The notes: generated by a model from the letters alone, not told the origin. 35,340 bases of DNA from an uncultured Christensenellaceae bacterium (GCA_910587445.1 CAJULE010000020.1:4090-39429); one strand, 5' to 3'. Counted from the first letter of the stretch, positions 7,541-16,283 are shown. Made by a program: numbers and translations.

Positions 7541-9937
7541 ATGAAAGTACCCGTCATTTGGTTAAACGATTATGTGGATATAACCGACATTTCCGTAGAA
7601 GAGCTCGCCGAAAAACTTGTCGGAATAGGCTTCGAGGTAGAAGAAATCATCTACACGGGCAAAGGTATCGAAAATGTCGTAGTAGGCAAAATACTCGACA
7701 TAAAAAAGCACGCGGACGCCAACAAGCTTCAGGTTTGCATGGTCGACGTAGGAAAGGAGATCACGACGATAGTAACGGGCGCCGACAACATTTCGGTAGG
7801 CGACTTAATCCCCGTCGCTTTGGACGGTGCAAAACTCCCGGACGGTAAAACCATTCAAGCATCGTTTCTGCGCGGCGTCATGAGCTACGGAATGATGTGT
7901 TCGGGCTCGGAACTCGGCATAGACGATTCCGTCATAGACGGCGCGGAAATAAACGGTATACTCATTTTGCCCAAAGATTTTGAGATAGGCGCAGATATAA
8001 AGAAGGCTCTCGGTCTCGACCAATATATTTTGGACATAGGAATAACCGCAAATCGCTCCGATTGTCAATCGATTTACGGCATAGCCCGCGAAGTGGGCGC
8101 CGTGCTCGGACGGAAAGTAAAAGCCCCGACGCTGAAATACAAAACCGTACCCACGGATTTGAAAATCCCTTCCGTCACCGTAGACGACACCTCGCTGTGT
8201 CCGAGATATACGGCAAGGCTCATAACCGACGTGAAAATCGAGCCGTCGCCCAAGTGGATGCAAGACAGATTGCGTCTTGCCGGGCATCATCCCATAAACA
8301 ACATCGTAGACATTACGAACTATGTTCTGACCGAAATCGGACAGCCGCTCCACGCCTTCGACTTAAGGCAGATAGACGAGGAAATTCATGTCCGCAAAGC
8401 AGCGGACGGAGAAAAAATCGTTGCCCTCGACGAAAAGGAATATGAGCTCGATTCGTCCATGCTTGTCATAGCGGACAAAAGCAAAGCGCTCGCAATTGCC
8501 GGCGTAATGGGCGGACAGCACAGCGGAATAGCAGGCGACACAGTAACCGTGCTGTTGGAAGCGGCCAAGTTTGCGCGTGGCAACATACGCGGAACGTCTA
8601 GAACGCTCGGTCTGCGCTCGGACTCGTCCGCAAGGTATGAGCACGGCGTAGACTGGCACAGCGTAGACGTCGGCAGAGAGCGTGCTCTCGCCTTGATTTC
8701 GCAATTAAAAGCCGGTAAAATAACGGATACGGCTTCTCAATGCGAAATAAAAGCGCCCGAACCCAAAGTAATAGTGACGTCGGCAAAACAAGTTTCGGAT
8801 CTGCTCGGGATAGAAATCAAAGCGGCAACGATAACGAAAATTCTCAAAGCGCTCGGATTCGACGTCGTGCAGAAGGAAAACAAAAAACTATCCGTCACGG
8901 TGCCTTTATTCCGAGAAGATATAGATAACTATACCGATCTTACGGAAGAGGTGATACGATATTACGGTTACGACAACATTACGTCAACGTTTTTAAGTTC
9001 GGCAAAACCTACTGTCGGCGGTCTCGGCAGAAGACAGAAAAAGATAAACGAACTTAAATCGCTGCTGTGTGCCAACGGCTTATATGAAATCGCCACATAT
9101 GCGTTCATAAACGAAAAGCAACACGACCTCTTAAAGCTCGATACGCAATCGCCCCTGCGCAATGCCATCCCCATTCTGAACCCTCTGAGCGCGGAATACG
9201 GCGTAATGCGTACGCAGCTTGCGGGAAGTATGCTAAAAACAATCGGCGGCAACACAAGCCGAAAAAACAACGAACTTGCATTTTTCGAAATCGCTAAAAC
9301 ATTCATTCCTCACGAACTTCCTTTGACCGAACTACCGAGCGAAAACGAGACCTTGTGCATAGGTCTTGCCGGAGAGAGCCATGACTTTTACGAGCTTAAG
9401 GATATCATTTCTCAAGTGCTCGCAAACTGCAATATTTGCCATTCATTGGAATACGGCAAGCGCCCGTATCTCCATCCGGGAATAAGCGCGGAAATAATCG
9501 CAGACGGGAGCAGTATCGGCTACTTCGGAAAAATTCATCCGGATGTCGCCGAAAATTTCAATCTTCCCGAAGACGTATATATTTGCGAAATCGAACTTGA
9601 AAAGTTTATCGACAATTCGCCCGTAAACAAGCAGTACAAACCATTGCCAAAATATCCCGCAGTCAATAGGGATCTCGCATTTGTCGTAGAGGACAGATAT
9701 TCGATAGGAGAGTTGATCGGTGCGATAAAAGCGTCCGGCGGAACTCTATGCTCGGACGTAACGCTTTTCGACATATATAAAGGTGCACAGATCGCCGAAG
9801 GGTATAAGAGCGTGGCATTCGCTCTCAAGATACAGCCGGAAGAAAAAACACTGACCGACGAAGAAATCCAAAGTGTCGTAAATGCCATAGTGGATAATCT
9901 TAAAAACAAATTCGACGCGCAACTGAGATTGTCGTAG
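7541..9937 (+). CDS. pheT: Phenylalanyl-tRNA synthetase beta subunit
   Basis: A 798-residue subunit that edits mischarged Tyr-tRNA and positions the tRNA. Domains in order: EMAP-type tRNA-binding domain (about residues 39-150), B3/4 editing domain (about 210-380, including NNIVDITNYVLTEIGQPLHAFD), B5 domain (about 400-475), the class II-like core, and a C-terminal FDX-ACB domain (about 705-798, beginning around PKYPAVNRDLAFVV). Full length for the family. It lies 11 bases after pheS and shares its T-box control; GGAG precedes the ATG. Confidence 0.97.
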   Translation: MKVPVIWLNDYVDITDISVEELAEKLVGIGFEVEEIIYTGKGIENVVVGKILDIKKHADANKLQVCMVDVGKEITTIVTGADNISVGDLIPVALDGAKLPDGKTIQASFLRGVMSYGMMCSGSELGIDDSVIDGAEINGILILPKDFEIGADIKKALGLDQYILDIGITANRSDCQSIYGIAREVGAVLGRKVKAPTLKYKTVPTDLKIPSVTVDDTSLCPRYTARLITDVKIEPSPKWMQDRLRLAGHHPINNIVDITNYVLTEIGQPLHAFDLRQIDEEIHVRKAADGEKIVALDEKEYELDSSMLVIADKSKALAIAGVMGGQHSGIAGDTVTVLLEAAKFARGNIRGTSRTLGLRSDSSARYEHGVDWHSVDVGRERALALISQLKAGKITDTASQCEIKAPEPKVIVTSAKQVSDLLGIEIKAATITKILKALGFDVVQKENKKLSVTVPLFREDIDNYTDLTEEVIRYYGYDNITSTFLSSAKPTVGGLGRRQKKINELKSLLCANGLYEIATYAFINEKQHDLLKLDTQSPLRNAIPILNPLSAEYGVMRTQLAGSMLKTIGGNTSRKNNELAFFEIAKTFIPHELPLTELPSENETLCIGLAGESHDFYELKDIISQVLANCNICHSLEYGKRPYLHPGISAEIIADGSSIGYFGKIHPDVAENFNLPEDVYICEIELEKFIDNSPVNKQYKPLPKYPAVNRDLAFVVEDRYSIGELIGAIKASGGTLCSDVTLFDIYKGAQIAEGYKSVAFALKIQPEEKTLTDEEIQSVVNAIVDNLKNKFDAQLRLS

Positions 9938-9954
9938 ACCGCAGAGGACTATTT

Positions 9955-12198
9955 ATGAACTACTCCGATGTCGAATTGCTGGCACCCGCAGGAAACAGAG
10001 AGAGCCTGCGGCAAGCCGTCAGCGGAGGCGCCGACGCCGTATACCTGGGACTGAAGGATTTCAGCGCGCGGGCAAAAGCCGATAATTTTTCGCTCGACGA
10101 ACTCGGCGATGCAATCGAATATGCCCATCTATTCGGTGTAAAAATCCACATCGCCGTCAATACTCTCATAAAAGACGGCGAAATGGCAAAGGCTGTTGCT
10201 CTCGTGAAAGAAGCGGAACAGCTCGGCGCGGACGCATTCATTATACAGGATCTCGGTCTGTTTCATAACATACGCGATATTACAAACGTGCCGCTCCATG
10301 CAAGCACGCAAATGGGCATACACAACGTATACGGCGCACGCATTGCCGAAAAACTCGGTTTCGACCGCATAATTCTTTCGAGAGAAGCCACCTTAAAAGA
10401 CATACGCGATATACACAGTTCGGTTGACATCGAAATCGAAGCTTTTGTTCAAGGCGCGCTGTGTGTTGCTTTTTCGGGAAATTGCCTGTTTAGCAGCGCG
10501 GCGTCCGGCTACAGCGGCAATCGCGGAAAGTGTATGCAGTTGTGTCGCAAAAAGTACGAAATAGAAATTAACGGCAAGCATGACAAAGGCTATTATCTTT
10601 CCGCAAAAGATCTTTGTCGTCTGCCGAATTTGAAAGATCTGATCGACAGCGGAGTTTCGTCTCTTAAGATAGAAGGACGAATGCGCCGCCCCGAGTACGT
10701 AGGCGAAAGTACCGCAGTCTATAGAGACGCATTAAGCGCCTTGAGGGCAAATAAAAAATATGATACGGATGCCGCGATACGTCGCCTCATGCTTGTATTC
10801 AACAGGGGAGACTACTGCGAAGGGTATTTGAAGGACGGCACAGAAAACGTAATATATCCGCTTGTACAGGGGCATAAGGGGATAAAAGTCGGAACGGTGA
10901 ATAAAGTCTACAATAAAAAAGTCACACTCAAAACCGATAGAGATATAAACGTAGGCGACGGGCTCAAGTTCATCGGAAAAGACGGCGAAACAGGCGGTTG
11001 CCGAGTCGGAAACAAAGACGCGATCACTTTCGAAGGAAATGTAACTGCCGGAGACGGTGTTTTTCTTACCACCGACGCGAAGCTCATAAACGATATTTCC
11101 GATAGAAACAAAACATTGTCCTTGTCATATGCCGTTACGCTTAAGAAAGGGCACTGCGCAAATATTTCGGCGTCTACGAATAATGAAACCGCCATCTTCG
11201 AATCGGACATACTCGTCGAACGGGCAAGAACCGCACCGATTTCCGAAAGTCAAATCATTTCCATATTCGAGAAAAGTCAAAGCGATTATTTGACGGTCCG
11301 AAGCGTCAAAGTAGATATGGAAAACGATATTTTTCTGACCATAGGTCAATTAAAGGACTTGCGACGCAAAGCGGAAAAGTATGTGGTAAATGAATTGACG
11401 AAAAAACATTCCTCCGACAGGGTACGTAGTAAACGACAAAATATATGTACTTTGCCCGGCATAGTACATCAAAATTGGTCCGACGATTGCAAAATACTCA
11501 TTCAATGCAACTCATTGGATATGATAAATGAGCTTCATAGCTCAAAAAGCTTCGACGGAATAATTTACTCTCCCAAAGATTACTCGGATTTCGAAAGTCT
11601 CGAAAAAGTATTTTCGATAAATTCAAAGACCATGTTTCTCGATACACCCATAATGGCGCGAGCGAAAGACCTTTCGGTTTTGAAGAGAATCGCGCAAATG
11701 AAAGAAATCGAAAACATTGTCGCAAACAATCTTTATGCAATCGAACTGTTTTGCGAAAAAAATATTCTTATGGGATCTGCCATGAATCTATTGAATAATT
11801 GCATGGGATTGAAAAAAATCGTTCCGCTCGAATGCGATAAATCGGAACAACACGACTATATAACAGCATTTTCACGTATGCCTCTGATGACGTTTGCGCA
11901 CTGTCCATATAAAAATCTTCGCGGGCATTGCGCTCCCGACTGCAAAGGTTTTGACGGCACGCTAAAGGACGAGCGCGGAAACGTATTCTCATTGACTCAT
12001 TACAAAGTCGGCTATTGTTATTCGCATCTACTGAATGTTCGTCCGCTCGACATTCGAAACGAATTGAAATCAAACGGTCGAGAGCGTATGGTATACGACT
12101 TCAGGGACTGCTCCGCTGCGTTTGCAATGAGCATATTGGACGGCACTAAAAGCGACATAGAACACACCCATTTCAATTATAACAAGCAATTGAAATAA
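9955..12198 (+). CDS. U32 family peptidase-like protein (probable RNA hydroxylation enzyme)
   Basis: A 747-residue protein with an N-terminal U32 domain beginning at ELLAPAGNRESLRQAVSGGADAVYLG. Members of this family are now known to carry a 4Fe-4S cluster and take part in hydroxylation of tRNA or 23S rRNA (TrhP, RlhA) or in other hydroxylations (UbiU/UbiV). The cysteine-rich stretch at about residues 169-198, containing ALCVAFSGNC and GKCMQLC, fits the cluster-binding region. The long C-terminal part corresponds to the DUF3656-type extension of the larger members. It lies 17 bases after pheT and 13 before mutS2. The exact substrate cannot be decided from sequence alone. Confidence 0.85.
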   Translation: MNYSDVELLAPAGNRESLRQAVSGGADAVYLGLKDFSARAKADNFSLDELGDAIEYAHLFGVKIHIAVNTLIKDGEMAKAVALVKEAEQLGADAFIIQDLGLFHNIRDITNVPLHASTQMGIHNVYGARIAEKLGFDRIILSREATLKDIRDIHSSVDIEIEAFVQGALCVAFSGNCLFSSAASGYSGNRGKCMQLCRKKYEIEINGKHDKGYYLSAKDLCRLPNLKDLIDSGVSSLKIEGRMRRPEYVGESTAVYRDALSALRANKKYDTDAAIRRLMLVFNRGDYCEGYLKDGTENVIYPLVQGHKGIKVGTVNKVYNKKVTLKTDRDINVGDGLKFIGKDGETGGCRVGNKDAITFEGNVTAGDGVFLTTDAKLINDISDRNKTLSLSYAVTLKKGHCANISASTNNETAIFESDILVERARTAPISESQIISIFEKSQSDYLTVRSVKVDMENDIFLTIGQLKDLRRKAEKYVVNELTKKHSSDRVRSKRQNICTLPGIVHQNWSDDCKILIQCNSLDMINELHSSKSFDGIIYSPKDYSDFESLEKVFSINSKTMFLDTPIMARAKDLSVLKRIAQMKEIENIVANNLYAIELFCEKNILMGSAMNLLNNCMGLKKIVPLECDKSEQHDYITAFSRMPLMTFAHCPYKNLRGHCAPDCKGFDGTLKDERGNVFSLTHYKVGYCYSHLLNVRPLDIRNELKSNGRERMVYDFRDCSAAFAMSILDGTKSDIEHTHFNYNKQLK

Positions 12199-12211
12199 AA
12201 ATATAAGTATT

Positions 12212-14596
12212 ATGAATGACAAAACACTTAAAGTTCTCGAATACGATAAGATTCTGCGGAAAGTAGCGGCTCATGCCGTATGCGAAAAGTCCAAAGAAAT
12301 CATACTGTCAAGCAAGCCATGCTTTGATTATGCGGAAGCGGATCTGCTCCAACAGACAACGGAGCAGGCAATTTTGTTGCGCGATAAATATATAGTAACG
12401 CCCGTATATGTATTGGACGACATACTCCCGATACTCGAAAAAGCGGATGTAGGCGCAATGTTGCAACCTGCCGACTTTCTCAAAATCGCGCGGGTAATAA
12501 AGTGCGCTTATTCCGCAAAAAATTCCATAATGCCATGCGGCGATGACGTAGAAACAATAAAGTCTTACGTCTCGTTTCTCACCCCAAACACATCGCTCGG
12601 GCGCAGAATAGACGACGCTATAGCCGGTGAGGACGAGATTCGCGACAGCGCAAGCGATCTTCTGCGTACGATCAGGCGCAAAATAGTCGCACTCGACAAC
12701 AAACTTAAAGACAAGCTCAACTCTTATGCTCGCTCGTCCGAAAAAAATAAGTACCTTCAAGACAACATAATTACCGTCAGAGAAGGACGGTTTGTTTTAC
12801 CCGTAAAGTCCGAACACAAGGGGAGTATACCAGGACTGATACACGACAGATCCGCAAGCGGATCGACATTGTACGTCGAGCCTTTTCCCATAGTGGAACT
12901 GAACAACGAGCTGAAAACGCTTCGATTGTCCGAACGGGACGAAATAGAACGCATATTAAAAAGCCTCTCATCCGAAGTCGCGGCGGAAAAAATTTCTCTT
13001 GCAGCCTCGTATGAACAACTCATAAAGCTTGATGTAATCTACGCCAAGGTCAAATTTTCACATGAATACAACTGCGTCCGTCCTCGGCTGAACACAAATG
13101 GGGAAGTGCACTTAAAATCGTGCCGCCACCCATTGATAGACAAAGACTCGGTCGTTCCCACGGACATAGCTCTGGGAAAAGACTATAACATTTTAGTTGT
13201 CACAGGTCCGAACACGGGCGGCAAAACCGTTTCTTTGAAAACAGTAGGTCTTTTTTGCCTGATGTCGTACAGCGGACTCAGGATTCCTTGCGAAGCAGAT
13301 GCAAGTATTTCCATGTTCGACAATATATTCTGCGATATAGGCGACGAACAAAGTATTGCGCAATCTCTTTCGACATTTTCGTCTCACATTACGAATATTG
13401 CTCGCATCACAGACGAAATAACGCCGAAATCTCTTGTCCTTTTTGATGAATTGGGAGCAGGCACAGACCCCATAGAAGGCGCCGCGCTTGCCGTCGGTAT
13501 ACTCAAGTACCTCGAACTTGTGAATTGCCGCGCAATTATCACCACACATTACAGCGAACTGAAAGAGTATGCTCTCACAAATAACAAACTTATGAATGCC
13601 TGTATGCAGTTTGACGAAAACACTCTGCGTCCGACTTACCGTCTTATCATAGGACTCCCGGGAACCAGCAACGCACTTAAAATAGCTAAAAGCCTCGGCG
13701 TGAACGATTACATTTTAAAAAATGCTCAAGCGTCTTTAAAAGATGAGAAAATTCAATTCGAAAACATCTTGCTGAATGCGGAAAATGTAAAAAACAAGGC
13801 AATGGAAGAGCTTGAAAAAGCTTTGACGCTCAAGGAAGATTTACTCGAGAAGCACCGTAAAGCAGACATAGAGCTTGCCGAGCTGAATCGCAAAATCGAC
13901 AGAATCAACAACAACGCCAAACTCGAAACACAAAAAATAGTTCGTAAAGCCGTAGATCAATCCGAAGAGCTTATAGAAGCACTTAAAGAAAAAGTTAAGA
14001 TTGCCGACGAAGCGGCATTGCTCGAAGCAAAAAAGCTGCAAAACAAACTGTTAGATATGCAATACGCCAACGAGCACGAAACAGTGATACCAAACAGTAT
14101 TCCGCTGGATATTTCGGAAATAAAGCTCGGAATGGACGTCATGATTCGCTCTCTGAATACAAGAGGAAAAATAACGGCACTTCGGGACAAAAAAGGACTT
14201 TTCGGCGTTTCGAGCGGATCGATGACGCTAAAAATATCGATAGGCGATCTATGCAGAGCATCCGAATCGCAATTTAAATCGACACCGAAAAAATCGTCAC
14301 GCAAAACTACGACATCAAATTGCAATCAAGACGACAGAAAAACAGACGCCCCGATAAAAGAAGTGTATTTGCTCGGAAAAACAGTGAGCGAAGCAATAGA
14401 AATTCTCGAGCCGTATATAGTTTCGGGATCGACGGAATTGCCGCGTCCCATATTGCGCGTCGTGCATGGGAAAGGAACGGGCGCTCTCGGAAAAGGCATA
14501 CAGCAATATTTCAAACGAAATCCGCTTATCGATGAGTTACGATACGGCGGCTACGGAGAAGGCGGCAGCGGAGTCACTATTATTACTTTGAAATAA
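12212..14596 (+). CDS. mutS2: MutS2, Smr-domain ATPase acting on stalled ribosomes or recombination intermediates
   Basis: A 794-residue MutS2 protein. It has the MutS-type core and ATPase, with Walker A GPNTGGKT at residues 332-339, Walker B around LVLFDELGAGTDP, a long coiled coil at about residues 515-625, and a C-terminal Smr domain from about residue 718 with HGKGTGALG. It lacks the mismatch-recognition domain I, as expected. In Bacillus MutS2 splits collided ribosomes; earlier work linked it to suppression of recombination. There is no clear ribosome binding site before the ATG at 12212. This is the last host gene before the prophage. Confidence 0.95.
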   Translation: MNDKTLKVLEYDKILRKVAAHAVCEKSKEIILSSKPCFDYAEADLLQQTTEQAILLRDKYIVTPVYVLDDILPILEKADVGAMLQPADFLKIARVIKCAYSAKNSIMPCGDDVETIKSYVSFLTPNTSLGRRIDDAIAGEDEIRDSASDLLRTIRRKIVALDNKLKDKLNSYARSSEKNKYLQDNIITVREGRFVLPVKSEHKGSIPGLIHDRSASGSTLYVEPFPIVELNNELKTLRLSERDEIERILKSLSSEVAAEKISLAASYEQLIKLDVIYAKVKFSHEYNCVRPRLNTNGEVHLKSCRHPLIDKDSVVPTDIALGKDYNILVVTGPNTGGKTVSLKTVGLFCLMSYSGLRIPCEADASISMFDNIFCDIGDEQSIAQSLSTFSSHITNIARITDEITPKSLVLFDELGAGTDPIEGAALAVGILKYLELVNCRAIITTHYSELKEYALTNNKLMNACMQFDENTLRPTYRLIIGLPGTSNALKIAKSLGVNDYILKNAQASLKDEKIQFENILLNAENVKNKAMEELEKALTLKEDLLEKHRKADIELAELNRKIDRINNNAKLETQKIVRKAVDQSEELIEALKEKVKIADEAALLEAKKLQNKLLDMQYANEHETVIPNSIPLDISEIKLGMDVMIRSLNTRGKITALRDKKGLFGVSSGSMTLKISIGDLCRASESQFKSTPKKSSRKTTTSNCNQDDRKTDAPIKEVYLLGKTVSEAIEILEPYIVSGSTELPRPILRVVHGKGTGALGKGIQQYFKRNPLIDELRYGGYGEGGSGVTIITLK

Positions 14597-14602
14597 AATA
14601 GA

Positions 14603-14632
14603 TTGACTTTTTGCGCAATCCTAATTTATAAT
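14603..14632 (+). promoter_or_regulatory. Strong sigma-A promoter just left of the prophage
   Basis: TTGACT at 14603-14608 and a perfect TATAAT at 14627-14632 are 18 bases apart. The start would be near 14639, about 40 bases before the left att site. In a chromosome without the prophage it would point through dif toward the xer gene. In the present arrangement it reads into the left end of the prophage and meets the hairpin at 14704. Confidence 0.6.
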
Positions 14633-14678
14633 TATTAAGGCACGCAACCTCGTTTTTGTCGTAGGGCAGAATATTAGC

Positions 14679-14709
14679 AACTATTCGCAAAACACAGCTT
14701 AAGAAAATT
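14679..14709 (+). repeat. Left attachment site (half dif-like)
   Basis: The first 22 bases are identical to 24458-24479. They hold the left Xer arm TATTCGCAAAA (14682-14692) and the 6-base centre CACAGC (14693-14698). The right arm position (14699-14709, TTAAGAAAATT) matches the inverted left arm poorly, unlike the copy at the other end. It is therefore read as attL: host left flank, phage right flank. Confidence 0.8.
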
Positions 14710-14740
14710 CGCGTATATTTTAGATACGTGAATTTTTTTT
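14704..14740 (+). terminator. Hairpin with T-run at the left phage end
   Basis: AAAATTCGCGTAT at 14704-14716 pairs with ATACGTGAATTTT at 14724-14736 (12 Watson-Crick pairs and one G-U) around a 7-base loop. A run of eight T ends at 14740. It would stop transcription entering from the host promoter at 14603. The stem is AT-rich. It overlaps the phage side of the att site, so it might also play a part in recombination. Confidence 0.5.
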
Positions 14741-14772
14741 AGTGGGGGAATGTTCGTTTCGGGCGTTATATA

Positions 14773-14913
14773 TGTTATAGTATTCGCGCTCAAGGGGAGA
14801 GGAAAGCCACTTGTTACGGGCATATAGTTCTTTTAGGCGTTCGGCACGAAGTTCTTAAGGTGTGGAAAAATAGGGGAGAATAAACAAAAGCGCGAACATC
14901 TCGCGCTTTTTGT
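14773..14913 (+). ncRNA. Candidate small phage RNA or untranslated region
   Basis: An extended -10 box, TG then TATAGT (14773-14781), is followed by about 125 bases with no reading frame, ending in the strong hairpin terminator at 14886-14910. The -35 region is weak (TTCGTT). The stretch could be a short regulatory RNA, or part of the phage noncoding region used for replication or packaging. Only the promoter-like and terminator-like ends support it. Confidence 0.3.
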
Positions 14914-14917
14914 TGTT
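14886..14917. terminator. Bidirectional rho-independent terminator
   Basis: AAAAGCGCGA at 14886-14895 pairs perfectly over 10 bases with TCGCGCTTTT at 14901-14910 around ACATC, followed by TGTTGTTTT. On the minus strand it ends the toxin-antitoxin transcript; on the plus strand it ends anything coming from the left end. Confidence 0.85.
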
Positions 14918-15217
14918 TTAATTATGAGTTGCTTTTTGTTGTTGTTTATATCCTGCGTAAAATGCGGCTGTCATTAAAAGATATTGGTTAAGACTTACGC
15001 CCTCTTCATTCGCTTCGGCTCTTAACTGTTCGCCGAGACTTTTGGGAAGTCGGAGAATAAATTTCTCCACTTTTTCCTTTTGCCGTATTTCTTCCTTGAT
15101 TTCTTCGTAATCTCGGGTCGGGTCGTTTTCGTGTTCTTTGGCGGAAGCAAGCATTTTAAGGTCGATTTCGTCGGGTTCCGTGTCCGGTATTTGATTAAGT
15201 TTGTCGAATATACTCAT
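14918..15217 (-). CDS. Ribbon-helix-helix antitoxin of a type II toxin-antitoxin pair
   Basis: A 99-residue protein. The charged N-terminal half (about residues 1-48) probably wraps the toxin. The C-terminal half, FILRLPKSLGEQLRAEANEEGVS followed by LNQYLLMTAAF, has the pattern of a ribbon-helix-helix DNA-binding domain seen in HicB-like and RelB-like antitoxins. AAGGAG lies 8 bases before the start on the minus strand. It is downstream of the toxin by 13 bases, a toxin-first order. It would bind the toxin and, with it, the palindromic operator at 15491-15514. The family name is uncertain; the pairing is clear. Confidence 0.75.
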   Translation of the reverse strand: MSIFDKLNQIPDTEPDEIDLKMLASAKEHENDPTRDYEEIKEEIRQKEKVEKFILRLPKSLGEQLRAEANEEGVSLNQYLLMTAAFYAGYKQQQKATHN

Positions 15218-15230
15218 TGTCTTATCTCCT

Positions 15231-15470
15231 TTAATATTTTATGTTTGTTCTCGTGTTTATTTCCGTGATTTCGATTATTTCTTCTTCAGGATATAGTGTG
15301 AATAGTATGCGGTAATGATGTTTTTTGTAACGATATTGATTGCCTTGAAGTCGTTTTATGTCTCCTTCGCCTTCGGCTATATCTTTAATGCCTTGTTGTA
15401 ATCGCAATCGAATGTGTTCTTGTACTTTTAGCAAATATTTTTCTGCTTGTTTCTTGACTATTATTTTCAT
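15231..15470 (-). CDS. RelE/ParE superfamily toxin
   Basis: A 79-residue basic protein with the RelE/ParE fold pattern: a helical N-terminal half, then GDIKRLQGNQYRYKKHHYRIL, in which basic and tyrosine residues are spaced as in the family, and the C-terminal beta-strand and tail ending in NTRTNIKY. RelE members cut mRNA on the ribosome; ParE members block gyrase. Sequence alone does not decide which. AGGAGG lies 5 bases before the ATG. It is the first gene of a two-gene minus-strand operon with its antitoxin, at the left end of the prophage, where it may stabilise the element. Confidence 0.78.
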   Translation of the reverse strand: MKIIVKKQAEKYLLKVQEHIRLRLQQGIKDIAEGEGDIKRLQGNQYRYKKHHYRILFTLYPEEEIIEITEINTRTNIKY

Positions 15471-15490
15471 AGGTGCCTCCTCACATAAAA

Positions 15491-15521
15491 GAGTATATCA
15501 TATATGATATACTCTCGTCAA
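15491..15521 (-). promoter_or_regulatory. Toxin-antitoxin promoter with a perfect 24-bp palindromic operator
   Basis: On the minus strand TTGACG (15516-15521) and TATACT (15492-15497) are 18 bases apart. The bases at 15491-15514 form a perfect inverted repeat of 12+12 (half site GAGTATATCATA) that covers the spacer and the -10 box. Binding there would block the promoter, as in autoregulated toxin-antitoxin operons. Confidence 0.75.
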
Positions 15522-15526
15522 GTGTT

Positions 15527-16150
15527 TTAAGTTCTGCGAATGAGATATTTCGAAATGCCTACAACGCGGACGGAGTTCATTGTCTCGCCTGTAAAGGTGC
15601 GGGGCGGGTAGTTTGGGTTTAGGGGTATGAGCTTAACGCTTTCAGACGTATATTCTATTTTTTTTAACGTGGCTTCTTCACCGTCGATTGAGACGGCAAC
15701 GATTTGACCGCTGTCGGCACAGTCGGCTTTTTGCATAAGTACGTTGTCGCCGTCAAGGTAATTGGGGTACATACTGTCGCCTTGTACTTGGAGTATAAAG
15801 TAATCTTCAATGTCGCCTTTTACCATGTATTTAGGTATCGGCAATTTGTCTCCGTTATATTCTATTTCGGTATTTCTGCCGAAGCCTGCCGTAATTTTGG
15901 CAATAACGGGCATAAATACGACTTCTTCCGTTTCGGGCTGTATGGTTTTATTTGGTGTTTCGGTTTTTCCGAGTAAATAGTCTATTGAGACATTAAAGTA
16001 ATCGGCTAATTTTTCGATTATAGCATACGGCATTTGCGTTTTATTTAGTTCGTATTTGCTGTAATTCGATTGGCTTACATTTGCAATTTTTGCGATTTGC
16101 TCTTGCGATTTACCTTTTTCAATTCTAAGTTTTTTAAGATTGTTGTTCAT
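15527..16150 (-). CDS. CI/LexA-type self-cleaving prophage repressor (HTH-XRE plus S24)
   Basis: A 207-residue repressor. The N-terminal XRE helix-turn-helix covers about residues 4-60 (SQEQIAKIANVSQSNYSKYE). The C-terminal S24 peptidase domain has the scissile Ala88-Gly89, catalytic Ser126 in GDSMYPNYLDGDN and catalytic Lys163 in EATLKKIE. Such repressors cleave themselves when RecA is activated by DNA damage, so this prophage is probably SOS-inducible. It is divergent from the early genes at 16332, in the layout of a lambda-type switch. The -10 box ends only six bases before the ATG and there is no ribosome binding site, so the mRNA is probably leaderless, as for lambda cI from PRM. Confidence 0.9.
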   Translation of the reverse strand: MNNNLKKLRIEKGKSQEQIAKIANVSQSNYSKYELNKTQMPYAIIEKLADYFNVSIDYLLGKTETPNKTIQPETEEVVFMPVIAKITAGFGRNTEIEYNGDKLPIPKYMVKGDIEDYFILQVQGDSMYPNYLDGDNVLMQKADCADSGQIVAVSIDGEEATLKKIEYTSESVKLIPLNPNYPPRTFTGETMNSVRVVGISKYLIRRT

Positions 16151-16156
16151 AGTTAA

Positions 16157-16185
16157 ATTATAACATTTATAAGGGGTTATTTCAA
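16157..16185 (-). promoter_or_regulatory. Repressor promoter (probably leaderless transcript)
   Basis: On the minus strand TTGAAA (16180-16185) and TATAAT (16157-16162) are 17 bases apart. The expected start of transcription falls on or next to the A of the repressor ATG at 16150. Confidence 0.7.
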
Positions 16186-16204
16186 TATTTTTTTAAATTT
16201 ATTT

Positions 16205-16283
16205 AGTCAAATAGTAACTAATTTGCTTGACTCGATAGTTATTAAAGTGGTAAAATAGTCTTGTAGTTAAGATGTGACTACAA
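16205..16283. promoter_or_regulatory. Operator-like repeats in the repressor/early-gene control region
   Basis: Related elements cluster here: TAGTAACTA at 16212-16220 (a 4+1+4 palindrome), TAGTTATTA at 16236-16244 inside the early promoter, AGTCAA at 16205-16210 facing TTGACT at 16227-16232, and TTGTAGT at 16261-16267 facing ACTACAA at 16277-16283. They are candidate binding sites for the repressor at 15527, or for a Cro-like partner. Assignment is by position only. Confidence 0.4.
16227..16256 (+). promoter_or_regulatory. Early (rightward) prophage promoter
   Basis: TTGACT at 16227-16232 and TAAAAT at 16251-16256 are 18 bases apart, both one mismatch from consensus. Transcription would begin near 16263 and run into the gene at 16332. 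Confidence 0.7.
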
